From contig JAWQRN010000226.1 in assembly GCA_033557685.1 (NCBI GenBank), positions 1 through 33,586 on the forward strand: DNA of 33,586 nucleotides. Reading direction: 5' to 3'. Below the pieces are notes generated by a model. That model saw only the letters and a list, made by a program, of their open reading frames with translations. It had not been told where the DNA came from and made no database searches. This document shows, in pieces, positions 9,398 to 19,644 of the stretch (positions are counted from its first letter, which is position 1; each line of letters begins with the position of its first letter). The translations under genes were made by a program, and so were the position numbers. This DNA comes from Sperchopsis tessellata (Eukaryota > Arthropoda > Insecta > Coleoptera > Hydrophilidae).

Positions 9398-11525
9398 TCA
9401 CGATCTGCCTATATCTATCCCCTGCTGAATGTAGGCTTTTCCCACTTTATGCCATAGCCATCTATTGTGTGCCTTTCTCATCCACTGGGTTCCTGCCCTT
9501 CCTTTTATGTCGTCTCTCCATCTTGTTGGTCTTCCTATGTCCAGGTCTTGGTCCCCATTCCAATATTAGTTTTATCCTCCTATCGTCGGTTGTACGAACC
9601 ACGTGCCCGGTCCATTTCCATTATAATTCGGCCAGCTTTTTTATTACTTCGATAATTTTTGTTTGTTCTCGGATTCATTTGTTGATTTTTCTATCACTTA
9701 ACCTAATGCTCATAATTCATCGCTCATGTGCTCATTGTATTCTGGTTATTCTTTGTGTGTGCTTTTTTGTGAGGCTCCATGTCTCCGCTCTATAAGTAAG
9801 TACGGGGAGAATGCATTGGTCGTACAGTTTTATTTTTAGCGGGATTGGTATTTCTGATCCTCTTTTTATTTGAATTGGGGATGTTCTTTCCCTAAGGAGT
9901 ATGCACATTGACGCCTGTGAGTAGATGTTTTCTATTAATTTTGTATACGTTTATCCTACATTTCGCCATGGAGTTTAGCACCACCCATATTTCAATAGAG
10001 TCGAAAACTTTTTCGTAATTCATAAAAGCCATGTAAAGATTTAAATTATATTCGTTACATTTCTCTATTATGTGAACTGTATGTAAGTGATCCATGGTAC
10101 ATTATCCTGAGCGAAAACCTGCCTGTTCCCGCGGTTGTTGATAATCTATTTTTGATGTCAATCTAGTAGTGAGCACTCTTGTGAATAGTTCACTTGTAGA
10201 GACAGCAGGCTTATAGGTCTATAGTTACTGAGTTTTGTTTTATCCCCTTTCTTGTGGTTTCTACATCTCTAAGTAATTCTGTTTTTTTGTTTTTCGTTGT
10301 TTTTATCTTTGAGTAAGATCAATTCTTTCTTACCCAATCTTAGATGTTTTTTTTAAACCTTTGGTGTCTTGTTTTTCTCAATCGTTTCCCTTATCACTCT
10401 AATATTATAATCTCTGATATCTTTTCGGATTTCCCTCATTATCAATTTGTTAAGTTCTGACCATTCTGTTAGATTGTTGTCCTTGTCTACTTTTAGTTTT
10501 CGTCTTCTTTCAAACAATGATTTTGTGTTATCGCTTATTTTCTTTGTTATTACCTTCCTCTTTTTAGGTAGTTCATCCGTAGTTTCCTCAATGATCTTTG
10601 TGAGTTCGTTCACTCTTTCACTAATATTGCTTGGTGTTATGTTTTTCTTCTCTAGAAATTTACATACTTCTCTTCCATATTTTTCCCTGTTCCGAATTAT
10701 CTCCTTTGCGTCAATTTTCTTGTTAGTTTTGATTCGTGGTTTTAAGTTGTTTGTATTTTACTTTAAATCTGGGCTTCTCCATGTCCATATCTGACCTGGT
10801 CGGTTTTTATAGAAAGTATCTGTGGCCTACAGTTTGCTTTCTTCCAAGAAGTTTACCATTATATTCCCTCTCTGGTCCCTATCGCCAAGCCCATATTCTT
10901 CTACTTTGGTTTCTTGCTCGTTTTTGCGTTTGCCTATCTTGGCATTGTCACCTGTTATCATCGTATATTTAGAAGGATTTTTGTGTATTGCTTCTAGTAG
11001 TTGTTCGTAAAATGTTTCAACCTCTTTGTCGTCATAATCTGAGGTGGGGGCGAATACTTGGATTATCTTAATGGTCTAACTTGCTGTTAGTTCCAGTGTT
11101 ATGTAGGAAATTCTTCCGAAACACCTGTGTATTGTTTAACTTTATCTGTCCCTATTTTGTTGATAAGGAATCCAACACCGTTGATCTTGATTTGATCGTC
11201 GTCCTGATTTTAGGTTAATCATGTTTTCCTCAGTTCCTCTTACCTCATTCAGTCCAATTACATCCCATTTTATGTCTTTCTGCTGTTCTTCTAATTCTAT
11301 ATGTTTGTCGTGAAATGAGAGTTCTGTTGATATTCGCTATTAGAATTGTCCTTTTCATTGCGTATTTGTTGGTATTATTTTGATCGCCTTGTCCAACCTA
11401 GTGATTCTTAGCACCCCCTGTCTTCCTCTTTTTCCGATGGCGATCTTGATTGGGGCTGCTGGGGACTGGGGGCTTTTATTTGTACTTGTAGTCACCATTT
11501 CATGAAATAGGAAAGTTTCAGCCAT
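9398..11525 (-). pseudogene. RTE LINE ORF relic: endonuclease and deleted reverse transcriptase
   Basis: This is the enzyme gene of the LINE; in active copies it nicks DNA and copies the RNA at the nick. A leader frame starts MAETFLFHEMVTTS at 11525. Endonuclease motifs follow: IKWDVIGLNEVRG, with the metal-binding Glu at 11238-11255; GVGFLINKIGTDKV; and ITGDNAKIG at 10932-10958, where the usual GDFNAKIG has lost a Phe codon. Next come YGLGDRDQRGNIMVNFLEE and a basic linker (10353-10613, MNELTKIIEETTDEL). RT pieces are NYRPISLLS, REQAGFRSG and AFMNYEKVFDS near 10010, whose motif A Asp is Asn. The C-terminal tail DIGRPTRWRDDIKGRAGTQW is at about 9430-9550. Multiple frameshifts and stops and a large internal deletion make it dead. 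The stop I assign is at 9398-9400. Confidence 0.8.
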
Positions 11526-11710
11526 AATACCACCTTGCTGGCCAGACTTCTAGGTATATGGTTAGGATATGGGAAAGGATAGTTGGTATTTCAGGTTTGG
11601 TTTAGGTTGAGGACATGGTTTCCTCCCGGGGGGGGGGCGCCAGGGGAGAACAAAAGCTCGCATGGACAGGGTCACATCCTTGAAGTAGGCCTACCTCTGT
11701 CGGGGACACA
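11526..11710 (-). other. Probable 5' leader of the RTE LINE with G10 run
   Basis: This stretch is clearly more GC-rich than the flanking DNA and lies just upstream of the LINE reading frame on the minus strand. It contains ten consecutive G on the plus strand at 11628-11637, followed by CGCCAGGGG. LINE leaders often carry internal promoters, but no specific promoter element is identified. The right boundary is uncertain. Confidence 0.4.
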
Positions 11711-12845
11711 TACAGTGTTTACCTGCTACCCTAAAGATAATATAGTAAAGATTAACCGCTATATTATGTGTATATCTACCTGCTTGTGGAAGATAGTTAT
11801 TGATCGTGATTGTTTTAAACCTAAGTAACAACAATGATGAGAATACATTTTTGTGGTTAATTATCAGATATATGCAGCGAAGTTGCATGGATCAATTGTT
11901 TGGGTTATTTAATACGTGAAGTAAAGCTTGTATTTAAAAGTGCGTAAGATATAGTAAGCAGAGAAAAACTTTGGATAGTGCTAAAAGTATATATATGACA
12001 AACTGACCAATGTTCATATATTATCAACTAATTTATTGTTTATCAATGTTCATGTTAATGATAGTAAAAGTTAGGACTTTACAATAATGTATGGTGTGTG
12101 ATAAGTTTTATTGTTGTTATTTAAAATGTAAGTAGGTAGCAAAGCTTAATTATGTAGCTAGGAAAGAAGTCGGTGATATTTGTGTGTATTACTCGTGATG
12201 TATTTCTGTTAGGAGAGCCGGAACATATTTTGAATGACATGTTTGTACGGTTATATTTTGTTGATTGACTATGTGAATGACTCACAACAGATGACTTCAT
12301 ACATGGAGATGTAAAAATGCGAGTAAATCAGTATATCAATCTTACGGGTGTAACAACTTGACAATATGAGCAGATTGAGAAACCAAATTTTGCAGTGTAT
12401 GAAAATATATGTGTGTTAGTTGTTATATACGTAAGTGAAACATTGATGAAGCTTCAAAGACATTCTACATTCAAATAAATTAAATTTCTAGTAGATAGGA
12501 TGACGCAGAAAACCAAATGGACATCCACTGACTTGAGAAAAGTGAAAGAAAGGAACAAAGGATGTAAAGTATGTAAAGATATATGTATGTGAGTTAGTAC
12601 ATACACATACCCATGTTAATAATAAATTCACACCATTGACATCTAAATGAGTTGGTCATTAGAACTAACACTAAATATTTGCAGTGTTTACAGTGCTGTT
12701 TTTTGCTGAGTTATATATTCAGAATGCTGAAACACTTTAGCGACAAAGGAACATGTTTTGTCAAGTAAAGCCAATATCCCGCAGTATCCGAGATATGTAC
12801 CCCTAGTCAAAATTGTGTAAAATTACATTTATTTATGGTAGACCG
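11711..12845. other. AT-rich intergenic DNA, nothing recognised
   Basis: No open frame resembles a known protein. The paired frames at 11583-11828 (plus) and 11691-11888 (minus) overlap and reflect the GC-richer LINE leader. No RNA gene or repeat array is visible. Confidence 0.6.
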
Positions 12846-12849
12846 TTCA

Positions 12850-13090
12850 TAGTATATTCACTTCATATTCGCCATATCCGTGTATATACAATTATATTGA
12901 CCTATATCCAAGTATATGCATGTATATCCGTAGCATATCCATGTACATCCACACATATCCGTGTATACTAAGTACATATTCAGTATTTCCAGGTATATTC
13001 AAGTACAGATAAGTACATCTGCGGATATCCAAGTAATTCCGCCTACATTCATGTTATAAGAGTACATTCTATATACCCATGAATACATAT
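12850..13090. repeat. Degenerate 10-bp minisatellite, block 1
   Basis: About 22 units of a 10-bp motif with consensus close to NNGTAYATCC follow one another, for example TGTATATCCG, ATGTACATCC, AAGTACATCT and AAGTAATTCC. Phase is kept almost throughout, with only occasional one-base slips. The units are diverged, so the array is old. The same motif recurs in two blocks near 14.25-14.8 kb. Confidence 0.85.
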
Positions 13091-14244
13091 TCTAATCAAA
13101 AATAGTTTAAACAAAACACTTATAGGAAGATACTGCAAGCGTCAATGTTTGACATGAAACTGTAAATGTGACGTCAGTTTGTATCGCACGAATTTACTTA
13201 CTTACGTACTTTACGTACTTAACGACTCCGCTTAAAATGGCGTAATAATAAGCAAGAATATTTTAGATGGAGTCCTGTGTTTATTTTCGGAATATGTCGT
13301 TTGTTTTTCATTTATCCCAGTAATGTATGTGTTTAATTCAGATTCTCATATAATAGGCACTCTGTTAAAATCGATATACATAAGTTAAAAAAGACAGTGG
13401 TAACTACATTTGAGCAATTTTAAATTTTTATTGAGTAACTTACTTCGTAACTGAATGTGCTATTTTGAAATTTGAATATTTTTTCATGAATTAGGCACTA
13501 CTATAATAACAATAAAATTAGTAGCGATCGACCGAATCTTTTTAGCAAAATAATATTTCATTCGTATTCTCTCCTAATGTCTGCAAACCAAATTGTTTTA
13601 TCCATACTTTCATAATATTCTTCTAAGGTAATCCATTTCCACATCATTTATGTTTCTCTTTAATGGTGTTTGTTGGACTAAAATATCACTACCATACATA
13701 AATACCTATATAGGAATAAATACTCCAACTTTAACCGAGACTTTACTGTTCGTAAGTCATTTGTTTTCTGTAATAATCCACATAGCCATTTCCCAACTTA
13801 CATCTGTTTTCTCCATATCTCTCTCTTGGATATTCAACGGGGTAAATCATAGTTTGATGCATTTTTAAACTAACTAATTTAATTTTACACAAAATTGCCA
13901 AAAAATATACACAGGGTTATTTACTTTTCAAAATTTCTCGTTTTCAGAGACTACCATAATATTTAGAATTTATAGAAGAAATAACACGCATATAACGTTT
14001 ACCAGGGACGTACACACACGGACATAAATTGTTTTCTCAAATAAAACATTTTTTTAAATTTTATATAATATTTTAACCTTCCTGTCTTGTCCCGGAAAAA
14101 TTTATGAACCCTCGTCGAGAAAGAATGTTTGTTTTCGACGCTATTTCATGACTTAAACTTAATTTATATACTTTACTATAAAGAAACATGTTTTGGTAGA
14201 GACAGTATTAAATGAGCTGAAGTTATATTTATTGGTCCAGTATA
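13091..14244. other. AT-rich intergenic DNA between minisatellite blocks
   Basis: No gene is recognised. The frame 13650-13868 (plus) is short and hydrophobic and resembles nothing I know. The stretch has no clear 10-bp periodicity and separates two blocks of the same minisatellite. Confidence 0.55.
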
Positions 14245-14480
14245 AATAGTATATCCACTTAAACTCGAGTAAATTCACTATATACCATTATATCTATGTA
14301 CATCCGAGCATATCCAAGTACATCCGTCTATATCCACGCACATCCTGGTTACATCTATGTGTATCCGCCCATATAGGTACATCCATATATATCCGCGGTA
14401 AAACCAAGTACATCCACGCATATCTAAAGTATATCCACGGTATATCCAATTACATCCACGTATATCCGTATATAGAAATG
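14245..14480. repeat. Degenerate 10-bp minisatellite, block 2
   Basis: More than 20 units with the core TAYATCC recur every 10 bp (occasionally 9 or 11), for example TACATCCACG, TATATCCACG, TATATCCGTA and TATCCAAGTA. The motif and period match block 1, so the two arrays share an origin. The block ends abruptly at the start of the putative LINE tail at about 14481. Confidence 0.85.
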
Positions 14481-14690
14481 AACCGAGCTATAAATTTTTA
14501 TAATCTATACTGCAAAGAAAAATTGCTGGAAAGCGCAGTGTGTGAAGAAGGCGCATTTCGTGGCTAAAAAACCTTTGAACCTGGTACTCAATGACAATTA
14601 CTCAGTTGTTCCGGACAGCAGTCCAGATCATAATTGTCAACAAGGTGTCCAACATCCGAATCGGATAAGAAATGGAAGAAGAAGAAGAAG
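14481..14690 (+). mobile_element. Putative LINE 3' tail inserted in the minisatellite, GAA-ended
   Basis: A GC-richer, non-periodic 210-bp stretch separates minisatellite blocks 2 and 3. It ends in AACATCCGAATCGGATAAG followed by a GAA microsatellite at 14675-14690. Insect non-LTR elements commonly finish with a similar ATCCGAATxGG motif and a purine-rich simple repeat, so this may be a 5'-truncated insertion on the plus strand. No enzyme domain is left and no target duplication was established. Confidence 0.4.
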
Positions 14691-14805
14691 ATATCCATGA
14701 AATATCTACTTCATCCGCGCTTTTTGCTCATCATGCATACCTAAGATTCAAGTACATCCGCACATATGCAGTACATTAAGTTGTCCATCTACATACACTC
14801 ATCAG
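14691..14805. repeat. Degenerate 10-bp minisatellite, block 3
   Basis: Fragments such as ATATCCATGA, CAAGTACATCCGCACATATG and TTGTCCATCTACATACACTC continue the 10-bp motif after the putative LINE tail, with weaker phase and an intervening non-periodic stretch. It is best read as the far side of block 2, split by the insertion. Confidence 0.6.
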
Positions 14806-15715
14806 TATGCCTCTACGGCAGTATCTTATCTATCCTAGCAAATGTTAAATCGTGGAACCTTCTGTTTGGGAAACGTTCCTAGATAATTAGTTGGTCCTCT
14901 GCCGTTTCCATTTGCCGCTTTATGCGGTGAGTGGATGTCTGTGAATTGGGTTGAAGTGAAATTCCCCATTGATGTAATTTAGAGTAGCCTGTTTACAAGT
15001 CGCACCAGTGCTTGACTTTTATTTTGTGTATAATGCCAGATGTGCTCAGTATCACGATAATTTATTTTAATTTTCGGCTTCTTATTACTCTTTTGTCGCA
15101 TATGGTCACGTTTACGCTTATTACCTCTCAAAATTTCTCGGTACAGTGTTTGCAACCTGTATGTAGTAAACATCTATGAAAAACACAACTTCTACCAAAA
15201 TTTAGCTAAAGTCAATTTGGTGTGATTAAAATTCAATGGTGTCTGTATGTAACATTTTATATACTGAAACTCATTTCTTGGAGATATTGACAATTTAATA
15301 TGTATCATTTTTAGTTCTGGAGATAAAATTAGGAATGGATATTGTTCGCACAAACCTAATTTTTTGTTGTTGTGAAACGTTTTCTCTCACTCTGAAGGAG
15401 TAATCTTGGTATATAAGTTTACCAAAAAACGCTAAAGAATGTACTATCAGCAGTTGTATCTGACTATTTGCATGGTGCTTTTCCAGATCGGTGGATACGT
15501 AACAATGGAAGATTTACTGAAGGGATGGTAACTCGTAAACTAAATCATCGTTGTATATTTAAATTTCTCTAGTTCGTATCCGTGCAAAGTAATTATACTT
15601 ATTTTCATAAAATTTCTTATGGACCTTCTGGAGACAACCATTTCGAGTACTACATAACAATTAACGTATAAGAAAGCAAACAAAAAGTTCCAGTTCTGAA
15701 ATTATTTTTTATTGC
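14806..15715. other. Unassigned DNA between minisatellite and Jockey element
   Basis: The first 370 bp are moderately GC-richer than average and hold a basic minus-strand frame at 14979-15173 (64 residues, containing NKRKRDHMRQKSNKKPKIK). I do not recognise it; it may be a scrap of a transposon. From about 15180 on, the sequence is ordinary AT-rich DNA with no recognisable gene. Confidence 0.4.
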
Positions 15716-15876
15716 ACATTTTTTTTTATTCTCAAATTTATTTGCGATCTACCCGAAGGCAATACGCAAATGTTAGAATACATCGTGCCTTGCAATTACC
15801 TGCTGAGCAAACAGGTGGTTAGTAATATTACATTAAAGTACTAACATTTAGAGGAACCTGTGGGGTTCGTTACAAA

Positions 15877-18377
15877 TCATGGGTTTAATATAATTTGTCT
15901 ATTGCACCAGTCCAGGGGGTTGAGACGTTTCAGGCAATGCGTATTTTGGCCGTTGTTCAGCAGTCTAATTACAAGATGGTTTGGATGTAGTTCCAGTCGT
16001 GAAATGTACTTTTCTTTCACGCACCTAGCTTTTTGCGTCACTGTGGGTACCTCTAGGTCACGGTCTATATTGTCGTTTGTCGCGAACCAAAGCGCATCGG
16101 TAATCGAGCGCAACGTTTTAGATAACTGCACTCCGTATGTCCATACTTGTTTAAGAATAGCTTTATACACTACCAGTTGTTGGGTAGTGATAGCTTAGAT
16201 GTTCTGCCGATTAGTCATTAGACCTTGGAGAGCTTTATGCCCAGTTGTTTACGCTTGGTCATTAGATGGTGCTGCCAGTTCAGCCTTCTGTCAAGGTGCA
16301 TTCCTAGATATTTCACGTTTTCTGTCATTGGGAATTGATGTCCATTAATTGACACATTTGGGCATGTTTTCCTTCTAAGGGTGAAGGGTATGTGCTGTGA
16401 TTTGGTTTGGTTGACCTTTATACGCCATTTACTCAGTCACGCCTGGATCTTTTCCAGGGCTTCCTGGAGCCTTCCCGAAGCGCAACCTGTCACCCCGTTC
16501 ACTGCCGTACTTGTGGTATTGTCTGCGAAGGTAGCAGTTATGGTATTTGCCGTTGTAGGTTCCACCGTAAGCAGCAAGTAGAGCACCTGACTGTACGGGG
16601 AGTAGGCTTGATATTTCTTCTTGGTACTTAACTGTGAAATATCGGCTGGTCAGAGAATAATACTTGATAATAAGGTGTGGGCAAGCTAAATTTTAATTTG
16701 TAAAGCAATCCCTGGTGCCAAATTTTATCGAACACTTGCGTGACGTCCAAGATTGCAGCTGAATAATACTTTCAAAAGTTTTATTTATGATTTGTACTAC
16801 CCGATGTACTTGCTCAATGTTGGCGTGTCTTTCTCGAAATCCGAACGTGTGTTCTAGTATTAGTTTAAGTTTTTCCAGCTCAAGATTTAGTCTCCTCACA
16901 AAGAGTTTTTCAGATAGCTTCGACAAGATAGGTAGTAAACTGATGTAGTTTCCATCGCTCGTTTTCCAAGTTTTAGAATTAATATAATTTGTGCGACTTT
17001 CCATTGAAGTGGGAAGTGCCCGATCTTTAGGATTGCATCAAAGATTTGGGTAAGTGCAATACTTTTTTAGGTAATTGCTTAATAATATGGCCAGTTATCA
17101 AGTCAAAGCCAAGGGCCTTTTTTGGATTTAGGTACTTTTGTATTTTGTGTTCTACTTCGGATATTTTAACAGCCTTTATGGGCAGTGCCATTTGGTATGG
17201 AGTCTCGAGGAAGGAAGTGATTGTGTCTCTTCTCTACTCGAGATCTCAGATGGAAGACGCTTGTCAAATGCTCGGCAAACACATCCGCCTTCTCCATGTC
17301 TGTCCTCGCCCATGGTCTGTTCTTCTGATAGGTGGGATGTTATCTTGTGTTTTATTAAGTTTAGATATAACCTTCCATAGCGAGTAATCAGTTGCATGTG
17401 TTGGTGTTAGGTCTATTAGATATTCTTGAATCGATCGGTTTTTTTCATTATTAAGTAGCACTTTAATGTCTCTAATTGCGCGGTTAATTTTCTCTTTGCC
17501 CTGGGATGTCCTAGTGACATTCCATTTTTTCCCCTCAGCTGTCACTTTATTCGTATTGCCTCCTTTATCAAGTTCGAGCAGTCCTGTTGCTTAGTATTAG
17601 CTGTTACTTTAGGCTTTGAGTCCCAAGCTGCTTGCTGACTCACTGAAGTTAGGTTATCTACTGCTACGATCATCTGCCGTTTTCAGTGATATATCAATGT
17701 TAAGCCTCTCTACAATTAGATCTTTGTGTCGTTCCCAGTTAGTCCACTTATTTACAAGGGTCACCGACTTTGTTTATTTATAGCAATGCCACTAAGAGTT
17801 ATCATTATAAGGGAGTGGTCCGAGGAGATCAAGGTACAAGACGATTTGTAGGTATATCTTTTATTTTATCTCTGTTGCTAGGCCAGTAGATAGGTTTTCC
17901 AGTTGATAGGATATTTTATTTTTACTTGCCAATACATTTAGCAAGATTACGGCCCTTGGATGATATGAGCCCCGAACCCCATTTGGAATGTTTGGCATTG
18001 TAATCTCCACCCGCTAGAGACCTGTTACCAAGCGTGTTAAAAAATCCTGTGTATTGTTCTTCTTTCAGATTGTGGCGCTGTGGGGGGCAATAAACGGCAG
18101 AGAAGGTTATTGGTCCTCGAGTTTGGAATTTATGTGTTTCATAGTGTTTCAGTTTGTCTTTACTAATAACTGCGCTGCCTCCATGAGCTGTTCCATTAGG
18201 ATGTTTTGTGTCATAAATGGTATAGTTTTTCAATCTTAAGAAGCTGCGGTGTGTGAAATGGGTTTCTGAGATTATCATTATGGCAATATCATTTTGTCTG
18301 AGGAACACTGCCAGTTCAAGATCGTGGTTTAACAGGTCAGTAGCATTCCATACAGCTATGTTAAGGTGTGTATTCAT
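15877..18377 (-). pseudogene. Jockey ORF2 relic: endonuclease and reverse transcriptase
   Basis: ORF2 supplies the nicking endonuclease and reverse transcriptase. The start ATG is at 18375-18377. The first 151 codons (17922-18377) are intact and contain LNIAVWNATDLLNH, the metal-binding ISETHFTHRSF and the GGDYNAKHSKWGS motif. A shifted frame keeps the SSDHS motif with catalytic His near 17800. Next come the linker TPTHATDYSLWKVISKLNK (17264-17545), RT fingers ISLLPILSKLSEKL and FGFRERHANIEQVHRVV (16693-17004), and motif A ILDVTQVFDKIWHQ near 16740, with its Asp retained. The catalytic FADD box reads FADN at 16518-16529, a loss of one essential Asp. The C-terminus VKYLGMHLDRRLNWQHH, AILKQVWTYGVQL and HPNHLVIRLL runs to the stop at 15877-15879. 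Frameshifts and small deletions make it inactive. Confidence 0.85.
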
Positions 18378-19474
18378 TATTCGAACTTGTTTAGCAGTTT
18401 TGACACGATATTCATCATCGTGTCCATTCGCTGGACCATCTGCTCAACTAGCTTCTCTAGTTTGGAAATCCGGTCCTATGGCTGGGTGTTTGTAGCTGCA
18501 GCTTCGTAGTTGGCATTTGTTGCTTCATTGGCCTTTAGTGCTGCGGGAAAAGATAGTTCTTCGGAAAATATTCTTTGATGGGTTAGCAGCTTTATCTTGC
18601 TGTATATATTGCACCCTTTGTAGTTTGCGGGATGGTTTTGGTCACATGAAGCGCAGCGTAGATCTCGTTTCTCTTTTACTTCGCATTGTTTGCTATTATG
18701 GAGTCCATCACAGTTGACGCACTGCTGACGGGTGCAGTAGTTTTTTGTGTGGCCCCATTTTAGGCATCGTCCACATGGGGGGATTTGCTGTCTTACTGGT
18801 TCTACCACGACTTTTCAGCATTGCACGTATTTGATTTCGTATATCTCCTTATTGTTTAAGTTTGGCTCCATGTCAAGAAAAACATGTTTAACTTCTTTAG
18901 CTCATTATCCTTTTTAGTTGTGGCGTTAAGGACGCTTCTCGTCTTGTGGCCTAGGGCTACTAGATCTGCTTCGATTTTTTCGGTATTGGTGGTGTGGTGC
19001 AGGCCTTTGATGACCACGCGGAAGCTTCTTTTGTCCTTTGCCAAGTATGTATGGTGTTTGACATCTTTTTCGTGTAGAACTTTTACTTCATAGTTTTAGG
19101 GTGAATTTGCCTTTCAGCTCTTCTAGTGAACTTAACATGTCCGTGAAAAGGTTTACTTTTGAAATTCCTGATAGGAATACTGGAGGAGGTTTGGTTGCGG
19201 GAGGTACGCTTGGGTTTTACTGCTTCAACTTTTGTATCTTCTTCCGTTAAGTCAATTCGACCTCTAACAGTTGGAAGTGATTAGTAGGGTTAATTGTGAA
19301 GTCCGTTATCAATTTTTGTTTGACATTTCTTATAGCTTCGTTTTGTTTTTCGACTGTTCACATCAGTCCATCCTTGCTTTTCCTTTAAACCTGCAATGCA
19401 ATCTTCGTACATCCTTTTTGCAAACTCCTGGGCTTTTTATTATATTTTGCGAGAAGCACTTGTAAAGATTCCAT
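18377..19474 (-). pseudogene. Jockey ORF1 relic: Gag-like zinc-knuckle protein
   Basis: ORF1 of Jockey elements encodes an RNA-binding Gag-like protein that carries the element RNA to its target. The minus-strand start MESLQVLLAKYNKKPR is at 19474. Then come PPPVFLSGISKVN, the conserved domain RSFRVVIKGLHHTTN (18856-19044), FFLDMEPNLNNKEIYEIKY, and three knuckles in 18476-18808: CGRCLKWGHTKNYC, CVNCDGLHNSKQC and CASCDQNHPANYKGC. All Cys and His ligands of the knuckles are present. The C-terminus, SKLEKLVEQMVQRMDTMMNI, looks like a short coiled coil and ends at TAA 18377-18379. Several frame changes occur. The stop overlaps the ORF2 start by one base (TAATG), so termination-reinitiation is a likely translation mode for the intact parent. 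Confidence 0.8.
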
Positions 19475-19508
19475 CTCTATTGTTGGTAGCGTAGAACTGT
19501 ACAGATGG

Positions 19509-19565
19509 GCAGTTTGTGATAACGTGACCAAGTGCGGTCCTGCTTTTAGGGTAGCACAGCCGACA
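19509..19565 (-). other. CX2CX8HX4C zinc motif upstream of Jockey ORF1
   Basis: On the minus strand a frame reads CRLCYPKSRTALGHVITNC, with ligands at 19563-19565, 19554-19556, 19524-19526 and 19509-19511. This spacing matches the C-terminal CCHC motif of several LINE ORF2 proteins. It lies just upstream of the Jockey ORF1 start, in the leader. It may be the end of a different, older LINE on the same strand, or chance. There is no stop in the frame for some distance around it. Confidence 0.35.
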
Positions 19566-19644
19566 CACGCCTGGCATTAGCGCCCTTAGCACTAGTAGGT
19601 TGTAATCATGTATGTGTTAAAACCCATTTGGAGATGGTCCTGTG

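Larger units (their letters stand above)
9219..11640 (-). mobile_element. RTE-type non-LTR retrotransposon (LINE) relic
   Basis: The minus strand carries an apurinic-type endonuclease followed by a linker, a partial reverse transcriptase and a characteristic C-terminal tail, in the order of insect RTE-like LINEs. It ends in a short tandem repeat at 9219-9302, which fits the repeat-ended 3' termini of this clade. The 5' side includes an untranslated leader above 11525. A deletion has joined the early part of the RT to the C-terminal tail, removing the catalytic palm and thumb. Target-site duplications were not found. The clade assignment comes from recalled protein motifs and should be good to the RTE/BovB-like level. 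Confidence 0.8.
15719..19640 (-). mobile_element. Nearly full-length Jockey-clade LINE relic
   Basis: The minus strand carries both LINE genes in order: ORF1 (Gag-like, three zinc knuckles) and ORF2 (endonuclease, reverse transcriptase, Jockey-type C-terminus). The left end holds a T-rich run near 15719-15728 which, read on the minus strand, is an A-rich tail preceded by AATAAA, fitting a LINE 3' end. The right limit is set by the drop in GC content near 19640. All coding parts are broken by frameshifts and stops, but motif order is complete. This is the best-preserved element here apart from the two terminal-repeat DNA transposons. Confidence 0.85.

Noticed and set aside
9304..9795. 163-residue plus-strand open frame
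   Set aside because: It is the antisense shadow of the RTE C-terminal tail encoded on the minus strand.
10447..11010. Three hydrophobic plus-strand frames
   Set aside because: They are opposite-strand shadows of the RTE linker and endonuclease.
12850..13090. CRISPR-like or telomeric array
   Set aside because: Units are 10 bp with no spacers, and the motif is neither a telomere repeat nor a direct-repeat/spacer pattern.
17046..17387. 113-residue plus-strand frame and its overlapping neighbour
   Set aside because: Both are antisense to the Jockey ORF2 linker and reverse transcriptase.
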